Shown here in pieces: positions 1 to 7,283 of a stretch of DNA of 48,417 nt. The DNA is taken from NCBI GenBank assembly GCA_017937765.1, contig JAGBCY010000015.1, forward strand, positions 1 through 48,417, in the 5' to 3' direction. This DNA comes from Alistipes sp. Its GTDB lineage: Bacteria; Bacteroidota; Bacteroidia; Bacteroidales; Rikenellaceae. The notes beneath the pieces are model-generated. The model saw only the letters and a program-made list of their open reading frames with translations, had not been told where the DNA came from and made no database searches. Within the stretch, counting starts at the first letter, position 1. Each line of letters opens with the position of its first letter. A program made the translations under genes and the position numbers.

Positions 1-68
1 CCCGTGATCATGACGGGCTTGATACCCGCGCGGCGGCAGGTAGCCACGGCCACCTTACACTCGGGGCG
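1..68 (-). CDS. P-type cation ATPase fragment (partial, window edge)
   Basis: Read on the reverse strand in the frame whose codons start at 68, this stretch encodes RPECKVAVATCRRAGIKPVM followed by ITG. That closely resembles the conserved segment of P2-type cation-pumping ATPases (RPE...AVxxCRxAGI..xMITGDH) in the P/N-domain region before the hinge GDxxND motif. The frame runs off the window at base 1, so only about 23 codons are visible. There is no start, and no ATPase sequence precedes it: upstream is the ClpB N-domain in another frame. Identification rests on this short motif only. The join could be a real rearrangement or an assembly chimera. Confidence 0.45.
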
Positions 69-517
69 GGGATGGTCTGGCCCTTGCGAAACTCGCGGAT
101 GGCGGTGATGAGTTGCTCCTCGCTGATGCCCGCATCGCGGAGTATATCGCGTGCTGCGGAACGCTCCTTAGCCATCGCCGCCACGATGTGCTCTACCGAA
201 GCGTAACGGTCCGATAGAGTGCGTGTTAGGTCGACGGCGCGCTGCACTACGGCCGACGCCTCGCGCGAGAAGTAAACATCGTCCTGTGCCCCCTCGACAC
301 GCGGAAGACGGGCGATGGCCTCCGCGACTTTGTGGCGCAGTGTGGCGGTGTTACCACCCACACGACCAATGAGATAGCTGCCCACCGACTCATCCTCGGC
401 GATGGCTGCCGAGAGGATATGGAGCGGGTCGAGCGACTGCTGCTTGTTGTTGCGGGCAATGGTCATTGCGCTCTGCAATAACTCTTGCGCCTTGATTGTT
501 AGGGTGTTGATGTTCAT
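8..517 (-). CDS. clpB: ClpB disaggregase, N-terminal domain only (truncated)
   Basis: The first about 146 residues (MNINTLTIKAQELLQSAMT...) are a typical Clp N domain: two helical repeats, DPLHIL in the first and SVEHIVAAM in the second, ending near EFRKGQTI where ClpB normally continues into NBD1. ClpB is the cytosolic AAA+ chaperone that works with DnaK to dissolve aggregates. Here the frame leaves the ClpB pattern at about positions 70-78 and reaches a TGA at 8-10 after a non-homologous 19-residue tail. NBD1, the coiled coil and NBD2 are all absent, so as given the protein cannot be a working disaggregase. The start at 517 gives the standard ClpB N-terminus. Three motifs upstream (611-687) may control it. 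Confidence 0.75.
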   Translation of the reverse strand: MNINTLTIKAQELLQSAMTIARNNKQQSLDPLHILSAAIAEDESVGSYLIGRVGGNTATLRHKVAEAIARLPRVEGAQDDVYFSREASAVVQRAVDLTRTLSDRYASVEHIVAAMAKERSAARDILRDAGISEEQLITAIREFRKGQTIPAPSVRWPWLPAAARVSSPS

Positions 518-610
518 AATGATAAATGTTTATGGTTTTTTTAGCGTTTTATCCCTCGTCGGACAAAAGCCCTGCCAGAAGCCGAAAAGCGAAATTGTGT
601 CATAATAGAG

Positions 611-687
611 AGACAAAACGACACGCCGCCTCCCCGCAATGTGGACATTATGACAAGAGTGTCTGCTTCGTTTGTGGCATTTTGACA
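611..687. promoter_or_regulatory. Three 13-nt repeats at exact 32-nt spacing upstream of clpB
   Basis: The plus strand carries AGACAAAACGACA (611-623), GGACATTATGACA (643-655) and TGGCATTTTGACA (675-687). They fit xGRCAWWWYGACA and start exactly 32 bases apart, about three helical turns. On the reverse (clpB) strand they read TGTC..TGYC direct half-sites. They lie 94-170 bases upstream of the clpB start and 44-120 bases upstream of the -7 box of the divergent peptidase gene. They look like phased binding sites for a regulator or an alternative sigma/heat-shock control region. That function is inferred. Confidence 0.45.
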
Positions 688-730
688 GATATAATCGTAT
701 AAATACATTCTGTTTTTAGAATTATTTTAT

Positions 731-738
731 TATCTTTG
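731..738 (+). promoter_or_regulatory. Promoter -7 box of S46 peptidase gene
   Basis: TATCTTTG matches the Bacteroidetes TAnnTTTG consensus. It lies 48 bases before the start codon, giving a leader of roughly 40 nt. The -33 region (about 711-717, GTTTTT) is only a weak TTTG match. Confidence 0.6.
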
Positions 739-785
739 CACCTGATGTGTTTGGAATAATTATAACCTAAAACATAGACCTATTT

Positions 786-2861
786 ATGAAAAAACTATTA
801 ACATTGTTGGCCCTCGTAAGCATCAGCCTTACGGCCGTGGCTGATGAGGGTATGTGGCTGTTGCCCTACATCAAGAAGATGAACAGCAAGGATATGAAGG
901 CTCACGGCTGTAAGCTGAAGCCCGAGGATATCTATTCGGCCGAGAAGTCGTCGTTGAAGGATGCTATCGTTATCTTTGGCAACGGCTGTACGGGCGAGAT
1001 CGTGTCGGAGAGCGGCTTGCTCTTCACCAACCACCATTGCGGTTATAGCGCAATCCAGAAGCTCTCGTCTGTCGAGCACGATTATTTGAAGGATGGTTTC
1101 TGGGCACAGAATAATGCAGAGGAGCTTCCCGCCGAGGGTCTCTCGGTACGCTTCGTGCGCCACATCTTCGACGTTACGGCCGATATCATCGGTAACATTC
1201 CCTCGACAGCATCGAACGAGGAGTATATGACGACGGCCGACGCAAACAAGCGCGCTCTTATCGAGAAGCTCGAGGACGAGTATCCCGGTATGCAGATCAT
1301 TATCCCCGGCTTCTTTGGTAACAATCAGTTCTTTGCCTTTGCCTATGAGGTATATCCCGACGTTCGTTTGGTGGGTACTCCTCCCTCGTCTATCGGTAAG
1401 TTCGGCGGCGATACGGATAACTGGATGTGGCCCCGCCACACTGGCGACTTCTCGATCTTCCGTGTGTATGCCGGCAAGGATAACCGCCCTGCTGAGTACT
1501 CTGAGGAGAACGTCCCTTACAAGGCAGAGAAGTGGTTGGAGGTATCGCTCGACGGCATCGAGGAGGGCGACTTTGGTATGATTATGGGCTTCCCCGGCTC
1601 GACTGAGCGTTATAAGACATCGTACGAGATCGACTATATGTTGGAGGTTGATAACCCGCAGCGTATCTATATCCGTGGTGAGCGTCAGAAGATCTTGCGC
1701 GAGTGGATGGATTCGGATCAGGCCATTCGTATCCAGTACGACTCGAAGTATGCTCAGTCGGCAAACTACTGGAAGAACTCTATCGGTATGTCGCGTGGCA
1801 TCGAGAAGCTCGACGTGAAGGCTAAGAAGCAGGCTCAGGAGCAGGCATATCAGGCGTGGGCTATCGCTAATACCCTCCCCGAGGAGCGTTTCATCGACGC
1901 ACTGCCCCTTATCGAGCAGTCGCAGGTAGAGGCTCGCAAGGAGAATGCCACATTGCAGTATCTCTCTGAGGCATTCCTCCAGTCTGTTGAGCTTATTCAG
2001 GCTATGATGCTCGACTCGGATATCGAGGGCTTCTATCAGAACTACAATGCCAATGTAGACCGCGCCGTGGCTAAGCGTATGTTCCAGATCTACCGCGAGA
2101 ATAACGACCGCCTGCCTTCGATCTACGAGAAGATCGACGCCGAGTTCGGTGGCAATAGCGACGCATATGTTGATTGGGTTTACGATAACTCGTACCTGAC
2201 GTCGATGGAGAAGATCGCCCAGTTGCGCGAGGCTGAGGATGTCGAGGCTACGCTTATGGCCGATCCCGCCTACGAGCTCACGATGTCTATCGTTGCTCTC
2301 TACCGCGAGCTCTACCCCGCAGTCCTTGCTGCCGAGCAGAAGTTCTCGGAGGGCCACCGCCTCTATATCAAGGGCTTGATGATGCAGTATCCCGACAAGG
2401 CGTGGGCATCGGACGCCAACTTCACCATCCGTCTTACCTACGGTAACGTGCTTCCTTATAGCCCGGCCGACGGTATCGTCTACAACCACTATACAACCAT
2501 CGAGGGCGTGATGGCTAAGGAGGACCCCACAAACCCCGTGGAGTTCACCGTCCCCGAGCGTCTCAAGGAGCTCTATCGTGCTAAGGATTACGGCCGCTAT
2601 GCCGACGAAAATGGCGACCTCCCCGTGGCATTCCTCGTCAATTGCGACATCACTGGTGGTAACTCTGGCTCGCCCGTTATGGATAAGAAGGGCCGCCTTA
2701 TCGGCCTTGCTTTCGACGGCAACTGGGAGGCAATGTCTGGTGACGTAGCCTTCGAGCCCGATCTCCAGCGCACCATCGCTGTGGATATTCGCTATGTCCT
2801 CTTCGTTATCGAGAAGTATGCTGGTGCGAAGTGGATCGTTGATGAGCTTACCATCAAGTAA
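786..2861 (+). CDS. S46-family dipeptidyl-peptidase (DPP7-like)
   Basis: 691-residue serine peptidase with a signal peptide (about 1-19, cleavage after AVA, mature DEGMW). S46 enzymes are periplasmic or outer-membrane exopeptidases that release dipeptides in amino-acid-fermenting Bacteroidetes. Catalytic triad seen: His84 in TNHHCGY, Asp221 in RHTGDFS and Ser627 in GGNSGSP. The specificity residue lies 18 after the serine in known DPPs (Gly in DPP7, Arg in DPP11). Here it is Gly645 (AFDGNWE), which argues for DPP7-type hydrophobic or aliphatic P1 preference rather than the Asp/Glu preference of DPP11. The length is normal for the family. It is monocistronic, with its own promoter, and is followed directly by a structured element starting at the stop codon. 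Confidence 0.93.
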   Translation: MKKLLTLLALVSISLTAVADEGMWLLPYIKKMNSKDMKAHGCKLKPEDIYSAEKSSLKDAIVIFGNGCTGEIVSESGLLFTNHHCGYSAIQKLSSVEHDYLKDGFWAQNNAEELPAEGLSVRFVRHIFDVTADIIGNIPSTASNEEYMTTADANKRALIEKLEDEYPGMQIIIPGFFGNNQFFAFAYEVYPDVRLVGTPPSSIGKFGGDTDNWMWPRHTGDFSIFRVYAGKDNRPAEYSEENVPYKAEKWLEVSLDGIEEGDFGMIMGFPGSTERYKTSYEIDYMLEVDNPQRIYIRGERQKILREWMDSDQAIRIQYDSKYAQSANYWKNSIGMSRGIEKLDVKAKKQAQEQAYQAWAIANTLPEERFIDALPLIEQSQVEARKENATLQYLSEAFLQSVELIQAMMLDSDIEGFYQNYNANVDRAVAKRMFQIYRENNDRLPSIYEKIDAEFGGNSDAYVDWVYDNSYLTSMEKIAQLREAEDVEATLMADPAYELTMSIVALYRELYPAVLAAEQKFSEGHRLYIKGLMMQYPDKAWASDANFTIRLTYGNVLPYSPADGIVYNHYTTIEGVMAKEDPTNPVEFTVPERLKELYRAKDYGRYADENGDLPVAFLVNCDITGGNSGSPVMDKKGRLIGLAFDGNWEAMSGDVAFEPDLQRTIAVDIRYVLFVIEKYAGAKWIVDELTIK

Positions 2862-2863
2862 TT

Positions 2864-2990
2864 AATTTCTTTTGATAGGGGGGCTACTTCGACCTCTCAG
2901 TCAAAATGGCGAATGGGAAATACTCTCAGTATGTCCCATCCGCCATTTCTCGTGTCAAGATCAAATTAGACCACTTCTGACAAGAAATTA
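2864..2990 (+). repeat. Structured 3'-UTR element, copy A (after S46 peptidase)
   Basis: 127-nt imperfect palindrome beginning two bases after the TAA stop. The outer stem is AATTTCTT with AAGAAATT (2983-2990). The internal loop has GATA (2874-2877) opposite TCTGA. A long inner hairpin pairs 2904-2911 with 2941-2948, 2913-2918 with 2934-2939 and 2920-2924 with 2928-2932. It belongs to a five-copy family (also 7074, 11294, 16442 and reverse 25966) with conserved length and architecture but covarying stems. It may act as an mRNA 3'-end, processing or stability element. No poly-U follows it. Confidence 0.6.
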
Positions 2991-3067
2991 TGGTGTGCTG
3001 TTCCAAGTGTTATACCTTCAGTTATAATTATTACTAATTACTCACTCCTCACTACTAATTATTTTTG

Positions 3068-3075
3068 TATCTTTG
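3068..3075 (+). promoter_or_regulatory. Promoter -7 box of queA, nearly touching the start codon
   Basis: TATCTTTG lies only 7 bases before the ATG at 3083. Transcription from this box would start at about 3080-3083, so queA mRNA would be leaderless or carry a leader of a few bases at most. No good TTTG -33 box is visible. Confidence 0.5.
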
Positions 3076-3082
3076 CACCACT

Positions 3083-4297
3083 ATGGAACGACATATAGAC
3101 ATCAACGACTACAACTACGAGCTCCCCGATGAGCGCATTGCTAAGTTCCCGCTTGAGGAACGTACATCGTCGAAGCTCCTCGTCTACGACCGCGGCACCA
3201 TCACCGAGAGCCGCTTTGCATCCGTTGCGGAGTACCTCCCTGAGGGTGCTATGCTCGTATTCAACAATACGCGCGTCGTGCGTGCACGCGTCGTTATGCA
3301 CAAGGCTTCGGGTGCGCGTATCGAGGTTTTCTGTCTCGAGCCCCATCGCCCGGCCGACTACGAGCGTGCCTTTCAGCAGCGGGGCGAGAGCGAGTGGAGT
3401 TGCATCGTGGGCAATCTGAAGAAGTGGAAGGAGGGCGAGGTAGGCATCGACTTCGAGTACAAGGGCGAGCCCCACACGCTGCGTGCCGAGATCGTGGAGC
3501 GCGGCACGAGGGAGCATATCGTGCGTATGCGCTGGTCGGCAGACTGCACCTTCGGTGAACTCTTGGAGGAGCTCGGCCGTATCCCTATCCCACCATATCT
3601 TAATCGCGATAGCGAAGATATCGACAATACCCGCTATCAGACGGTTTATGCCCGCTATGAGGGCTCGGTGGCGGCACCCACAGCAGGTCTACACTTCACG
3701 CCCGAGCTTATCGCCTCGATGCGCGAGCGTGGCTTCGGTTTCGAGGAGGTGACGTTGCACGTCGGTGCAGGCACCTTCCTTCCCGTAAAGGATGAGGATG
3801 CTGCACAGCACCCGATGCACACGGAGCACTTCGTGGTGACGCTTAAGACGCTTGAGAGCCTTGCGGAGAACATCGCAAAGATTGTTGCCGTGGGCACCAC
3901 GTCGGTGCGCACGTTGGAGTCGCTCGCGGCTTTGGCGTGGCGCGTGAGAGAGCAAGGCGGTCCCTCGACGGAGCGTGTCATCGGTCAGTGGGAGCTCTAC
4001 GACATCCCTGCGGAGTTTGATGGCAAGGAGGCGTTGCAGACACTCATAGACTATATGCGAGCGAACGGTCTCGAGCAACTCAAGGCTGCAACGCAGATTA
4101 TGATCACGCCGCTTGGCTATCGCTTCCGTATTGTGAGGTATATAATCACCAACTTCCACCAGCCCAAGTCGACGCTGCTCCTTCTGGTTGGGGCCTACGT
4201 GGGCGACGATTGGCATAAGATTTACGACTATGCCCTCAGCCACGATTTCCGCTTCCTTAGCTACGGCGACTCCTCGCTCCTTAAGGTGGATTTATAA
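3083..4297 (+). CDS. queA: S-adenosylmethionine:tRNA ribosyltransferase-isomerase QueA
   Basis: 404-residue cytosolic enzyme that transfers and isomerises the ribosyl group of SAM onto 7-aminomethyl-7-deazaguanine in tRNA to give epoxyqueuosine. Family motifs: NYELPDERIAKFPLEER at the N-terminus, FNNTRVVRARV, YQTVYA followed by TAGLHFT, VGTTSVRTLES, and TNFHQPKSTLLLLV near the C-terminus. The ATG at 3083 is chosen because the upstream in-frame TTG (3065) would overlap the promoter box and add six unconserved residues. It stands alone between an upstream structured element and a downstream terminator. Confidence 0.95.
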   Translation: MERHIDINDYNYELPDERIAKFPLEERTSSKLLVYDRGTITESRFASVAEYLPEGAMLVFNNTRVVRARVVMHKASGARIEVFCLEPHRPADYERAFQQRGESEWSCIVGNLKKWKEGEVGIDFEYKGEPHTLRAEIVERGTREHIVRMRWSADCTFGELLEELGRIPIPPYLNRDSEDIDNTRYQTVYARYEGSVAAPTAGLHFTPELIASMRERGFGFEEVTLHVGAGTFLPVKDEDAAQHPMHTEHFVVTLKTLESLAENIAKIVAVGTTSVRTLESLAALAWRVREQGGPSTERVIGQWELYDIPAEFDGKEALQTLIDYMRANGLEQLKAATQIMITPLGYRFRIVRYIITNFHQPKSTLLLLVGAYVGDDWHKIYDYALSHDFRFLSYGDSSLLKVDL

Positions 4298-4347
4298 AGC
4301 TGAGGTTGTTCTATTTCGGAACAAGTGGCTATCCATAAAATAGAATA

Positions 4348-4384
4348 AAGCATCAATAAAATCGATTTATTGGTGCTTTTTTAT
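4348..4384 (+). terminator. Rho-independent terminator of queA
   Basis: AAGCATCAATAAA (4348-4360) pairs with TTTATTGGTGCTT (4366-4378) with one G-T pair and a 5-nt loop, followed by a T run to 4382. Confidence 0.8.
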
Positions 4385-4395
4385 TGTAAAAGTTG

Positions 4396-4403
4396 TATAT
4401 TTG
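4396..4403 (+). promoter_or_regulatory. Promoter -7 box of the nitronate monooxygenase-like gene
   Basis: TATATTTG matches the Bacteroidetes -7 consensus, 37 bases before the ATG at 4441. Its -33 region falls inside the queA terminator. Confidence 0.55.
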
Positions 4404-4440
4404 CGAACTATTTTTAAATTATTTGAAATATACAACAGCT

Positions 4441-5526
4441 ATGAAATCATTGAAAATCGGAGACCTTATCGCCAAGCTCCCCATCGTGCAGGGCGGTATG
4501 GGTGTCGGCATCTCGCTCTCGGGCCTTGCCTCGGCCGTAGCGAACGAGGGTGGTGTCGGTGTAATATCATCAGCCGGTCTGGGGCTGATATATAAGGATA
4601 AGGCCAAGAGCGTTGCCGAGGCGGCAATCGAGGGCCTTAAGGAGGAGTTGCGCAAGGCGCGCACAAAGACCGAGGGTATCATCGGTGTGAACGTGATGGT
4701 GGCCATGTCGAACTTCTCGGATATGGTACGTACCGCAGTGAAGGAGGGGGCCGATATCATCTTCTCGGGTGCTGGTCTCCCGCTCAACCTGCCGTCGTTC
4801 TTGACCGAGGGTGCTAAGACAAAGTTGGCTCCCATCGTGTCATCGGCACGTGCTGCGAAGCTCCTCTGCGAGAAGTGGTGGTCGGAGTATCGCTATGCTC
4901 CCGATGCCATCGTGGTTGAGGGCCCGAAGGCTGGTGGCCACCTCGGCTATAAGGCCGATCAGATATTCTCGGAGGAGTATCGTCTTGAGAAGATTTTGCC
5001 CGAGGTAGTGAGCGTCGTCGACGCATTCGCCACGGAGCACGACCGTGAGATCCCCGTTATCGCTGCGGGTGGTATCTATACGGGCGAGGATATTTATAAT
5101 ATTATGGAGCTTGGAGCCTCGGGCGTGCAGATGGGAACGCGCTTCGTGACTACCGAGGAGTGTGATGCCGACGTGCGCTTCAAGCAGGCATATATCGACG
5201 CACGCGAGGGGGATATCGAGATTATTCAGAGCCCCGTGGGTATGCCGGGGCGTGCGGTGCGCAGCTCGTTCTTGGAGAGCGTGAAAGAGGGGCTGACGAA
5301 GCCTAAGCAGTGTGCCTTCAATTGCATCCGTACGTGCGACGTGGTGCATAGCCCCTACTGTATTATGCTCGCGCTTTATAACGCCTTCAAGGGGCGTCTG
5401 GACCACGGCTATGCCTTCGCTGGCGCGAATGCGTGGCGTGCTGAGAAGATCGAGAGTGTGAAGCGTGTATTCGAGTCGCTTGTCGAGGAGTTTGCGGCAA
5501 AGAGAGGCTCTCAGCTCGGAAGGTAG
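4441..5526 (+). CDS. Nitronate monooxygenase / FabK-like NAD(P)H-dependent flavin oxidoreductase
   Basis: 361-residue TIM-barrel flavoprotein of the 2-nitropropane dioxygenase (NPD/FabK) family. Motifs: PIVQGGMGVGISLSGLASAV at the N-terminus, EGPKAGGHLG (FMN-phosphate/substrate loop), IAAGGIYTG and GASGVQMGTRFVTTEEC. Family members oxidise nitronates or act as enoyl-ACP reductases. The substrate cannot be decided from sequence. The C-terminus holds four clustered cysteines (CAFNCIRTCDVVHSPYC), as in the branch usually annotated nitronate monooxygenase. The start at 4441 is the first ATG giving the family N-terminus; upstream in-frame codons overlap the promoter. It is monocistronic. Confidence 0.85.
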   Translation: MKSLKIGDLIAKLPIVQGGMGVGISLSGLASAVANEGGVGVISSAGLGLIYKDKAKSVAEAAIEGLKEELRKARTKTEGIIGVNVMVAMSNFSDMVRTAVKEGADIIFSGAGLPLNLPSFLTEGAKTKLAPIVSSARAAKLLCEKWWSEYRYAPDAIVVEGPKAGGHLGYKADQIFSEEYRLEKILPEVVSVVDAFATEHDREIPVIAAGGIYTGEDIYNIMELGASGVQMGTRFVTTEECDADVRFKQAYIDAREGDIEIIQSPVGMPGRAVRSSFLESVKEGLTKPKQCAFNCIRTCDVVHSPYCIMLALYNAFKGRLDHGYAFAGANAWRAEKIESVKRVFESLVEEFAAKRGSQLGR

Positions 5527-5544
5527 TGGAGATTCCTTAATACG

Positions 5545-5574
5545 ATTATGGCTACCCATTCGGGTAGCCATAAT
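5545..5574. terminator. Bidirectional terminator between convergent genes
   Basis: Perfect 13-bp stem, ATTATGGCTACCC (5545-5557) with GGGTAGCCATAAT (5562-5574) and a 4-nt loop. It lies between the flavoenzyme gene (plus) and panB (minus). Confidence 0.8.
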
Positions 5575-5592
5575 TCGTTTATTCATAGGTTA

Positions 5593-6408
5593 TTAGTATT
5601 GCTCCTTCTCGTTGGGGAAGTCGCGGCTCTTAACGTCATCCACATAGTGACCTACGGCCTCCGAGATGATGGTTCCGAGGTCGGCATAACGACGTAAGAA
5701 TCGAGGCGAGAATGCCTGTGTGATGCCAAGCATATCGTGCGCAACGAGTACCTGACCATCGGTCGAACCGCCGGCACCAATGCCGATTGTGGGGATGTGC
5801 AACTCCTCCGAAACGCGCTTGCCAAGCTCCGCGGGAATCTTCTCCAGCACGAGTGCGAAGCAGCCGGCCTCCTCCAAAAGATGTGCATCGCGCACGAGCT
5901 TCTCGGCCTCGGCCTCATCCTTAGCGCGCACGTTGTAGGTGCCGAATTTATGTATCGACTGGGGCATAAGTCCGAGGTGGCCCATAACGGGAATGCCGGC
6001 CGAGAGGATACGGTTCACCGACTCCAATACCTCCTCGCCACCCTCGAGTTTAACAGCATCAGCCTCAGTCTCTTTCATAATGCGCACGGCCGAGTCGAGC
6101 GCGAGTTTTGAGTTGCCCTGATATGTTCCGAACGGGAGGTCGACGACCACCAGCGCACGTTTCGTTGCGCGAACTACCGACTTGGCGTGGTAAATCATCA
6201 TATCGAGGGTTATGGGTAGTGTGGTCTCGAAACCGGCCATCACATTGGCTGCCGAGTCGCCCACGAGTATCACATCGACACCCGCCTGATCGACGATCTT
6301 GGCCATAGAGTAATCATACGACGTGAGCATAGCGATCTTCTCGCCACGCTGCTTCATCTCCGTAAGACGCAGGGTGGTTACCGCCCTTACTGTACTTTCT
6401 ACTGACAT
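5593..6408 (-). CDS. panB: 3-methyl-2-oxobutanoate hydroxymethyltransferase PanB
   Basis: 271-residue cytosolic enzyme, the first committed step of pantothenate (CoA) synthesis. It transfers hydroxymethyl from methylene-THF to alpha-ketoisovalerate to form ketopantoate. Visible motifs: [17 protein letters not shown], metal ligands in [15 protein letters not shown] and KLEGG, the MGHLGLMPQ segment, catalytic Glu in VLEKIPAEL, and IPTIGIGAG. The length is typical. It has its own reverse promoter. No panC or panD lies next to it in this window. Confidence 0.95.
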   Translation of the reverse strand: MSVESTVRAVTTLRLTEMKQRGEKIAMLTSYDYSMAKIVDQAGVDVILVGDSAANVMAGFETTLPITLDMMIYHAKSVVRATKRALVVVDLPFGTYQGNSKLALDSAVRIMKETEADAVKLEGGEEVLESVNRILSAGIPVMGHLGLMPQSIHKFGTYNVRAKDEAEAEKLVRDAHLLEEAGCFALVLEKIPAELGKRVSEELHIPTIGIGAGGSTDGQVLVAHDMLGITQAFSPRFLRRYADLGTIISEAVGHYVDDVKSRDFPNEKEQY

Positions 6409-6432
6409 ATGGTTTGTAGTTATATTTTAGTA

Positions 6433-6440
6433 CAAAGGTA
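6433..6440 (-). promoter_or_regulatory. Promoter -7 box of panB
   Basis: The reverse strand reads TACCTTTG, 24 bases upstream of the panB ATG, which leaves a leader of under 20 nt. Confidence 0.6.
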
Positions 6441-6489
6441 ACCAATAAAGTGAAATATGCAAATTTTTATACAAAAATACCTATATATA

Positions 6490-6520
6490 TTTGTATAACC
6501 GAAAATTATTCGTACCTTTG
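6490..6520 (+). promoter_or_regulatory. Consensus promoter of the rimP-nusA-infB operon
   Basis: TTTG (6490-6493), a spacer of exactly 19 nt, then TACCTTTG (6513-6520): a textbook Bacteroidetes housekeeping promoter. It gives an about 80-nt leader before rimP. Confidence 0.8.
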
Positions 6521-6540
6521 CGGTGTAATCGAGCGATGGT

Positions 6541-6561
6541 AAGGGGACGGGGAGTCCCCTT
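6541..6561 (+). promoter_or_regulatory. Hairpin in the rimP leader
   Basis: AAGGGGAC (6541-6548) pairs perfectly with GTCCCCTT (6554-6561) around a 5-nt loop, about 20 nt after the expected transcription start. There is no T run, so it is not an obvious terminator. It could stabilise the leader or serve in autoregulation; function unknown. Confidence 0.4.
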
Positions 6562-6607
6562 ATTTCGTAGATAGATGCTAAGGAAATAGAACAAATTATT
6601 GATAAAT

Positions 6608-7075
6608 ATGATTGATATTAAGCGTGTTACAGAGATTGCTGAGCGACACTTGGAGGGCAGCGATATGTTCGTCGTAGAGTGCAAGGCTACACCAATGGGC
6701 GAGATTGAGCTGCTCATTGATAGCGACACGGCGGTACGATTGGAGGACTGCGCGGCACTCAACCGTGCTATCGAGGCGGAGCTCGACCGCGAGGTTGAGG
6801 ACTACTCGCTGATGGTGGCATCGGCTGGTATCGGCTCGGAGCTCAAACTCTTGCGTCAGTATAGCAAGATTCTCGGCAGCTCTGTGGAGGTACTCTTAAA
6901 AGATGGCATCAAGATTCTTGCGAAGCTCGAGAAGGCCGATCAGGAGGGTATCGTGATATCGTACGAGGAGAAGCAGCTCATCGAGGGTAAGAAGCGCAAG
7001 CAGACCGTCGAGGTGACCAAAGAGTATAAGTGGGAGGAGATAAAGTACGTTAAAGAGTATCTCGACTTCAAGTAA
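6608..7075 (+). CDS. rimP: Ribosome maturation factor RimP
   Basis: 155-residue cytosolic factor for 30S subunit maturation. It has the two RimP domains: an N-terminal alpha/beta domain (VVECKATPMGEIELLIDS, then LEDCAALNRAIEAELDRE, YSLMVASAGI) and a C-terminal SH3-like barrel (KILGSSVEVLLKDGIK through EEIKYVKEYLDFK). The ATG at 6608 is preferred to an in-frame TTG nine bases earlier. It is first in the rimP-nusA-infB translation/transcription operon, a conserved order. A structured element begins within its stop codon. Confidence 0.92.
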   Translation: MIDIKRVTEIAERHLEGSDMFVVECKATPMGEIELLIDSDTAVRLEDCAALNRAIEAELDREVEDYSLMVASAGIGSELKLLRQYSKILGSSVEVLLKDGIKILAKLEKADQEGIVISYEEKQLIEGKKRKQTVEVTKEYKWEEIKYVKEYLDFK

Positions 7076-7200
7076 TTTGTTGTGATAATGGGTCATCTGC
7101 GGCGTCTGGCTTGTCGTTGAAATGCTCATTTACGTTAAGTAAACTCCGCTTTCAACGCCTGCGATCAGCCACCACATCTCACCCATTCTGACAACAAATT
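7074..7200 (+). repeat. Structured 3'-UTR element, copy B (rimP-nusA)
   Basis: 127-nt imperfect palindrome starting inside the rimP TAA. The outer stem is AATTTGTTGT (7074-7083) with ACAACAAATT (7191-7200). The internal loop has GATA (7084-7087) opposite TCTG, then ATGGGT with ACCCAT. The inner arms contain GTTG..CAAC and an apical hairpin TTTACGTTAAGTAAA. It lies inside an operon, so it is unlikely to be a plain terminator. It shares CATCTGCGGCG with copy D. Confidence 0.65.
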
Positions 7201-7283
7201 GGGTAGTGTTAAAGGTTTTTAAAACAAGATATAAACCCCACTATAAAACAGGCAAACAAAACAAAAACAAAATATAACGAAAA

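Noticed and set aside
798-2489. 563-codon open frame antisense to the S46 peptidase gene
   Set aside because: It is a shadow produced by the codon bias of the real gene: no domain, no promoter, and Leu/Arg/Val-rich composition.
6521-6561. rimP leader as a third copy of the tandem leader repeat seen at 22833 and 22923
   Set aside because: Only about 13 bases around CGATGG agree; the rest does not align.
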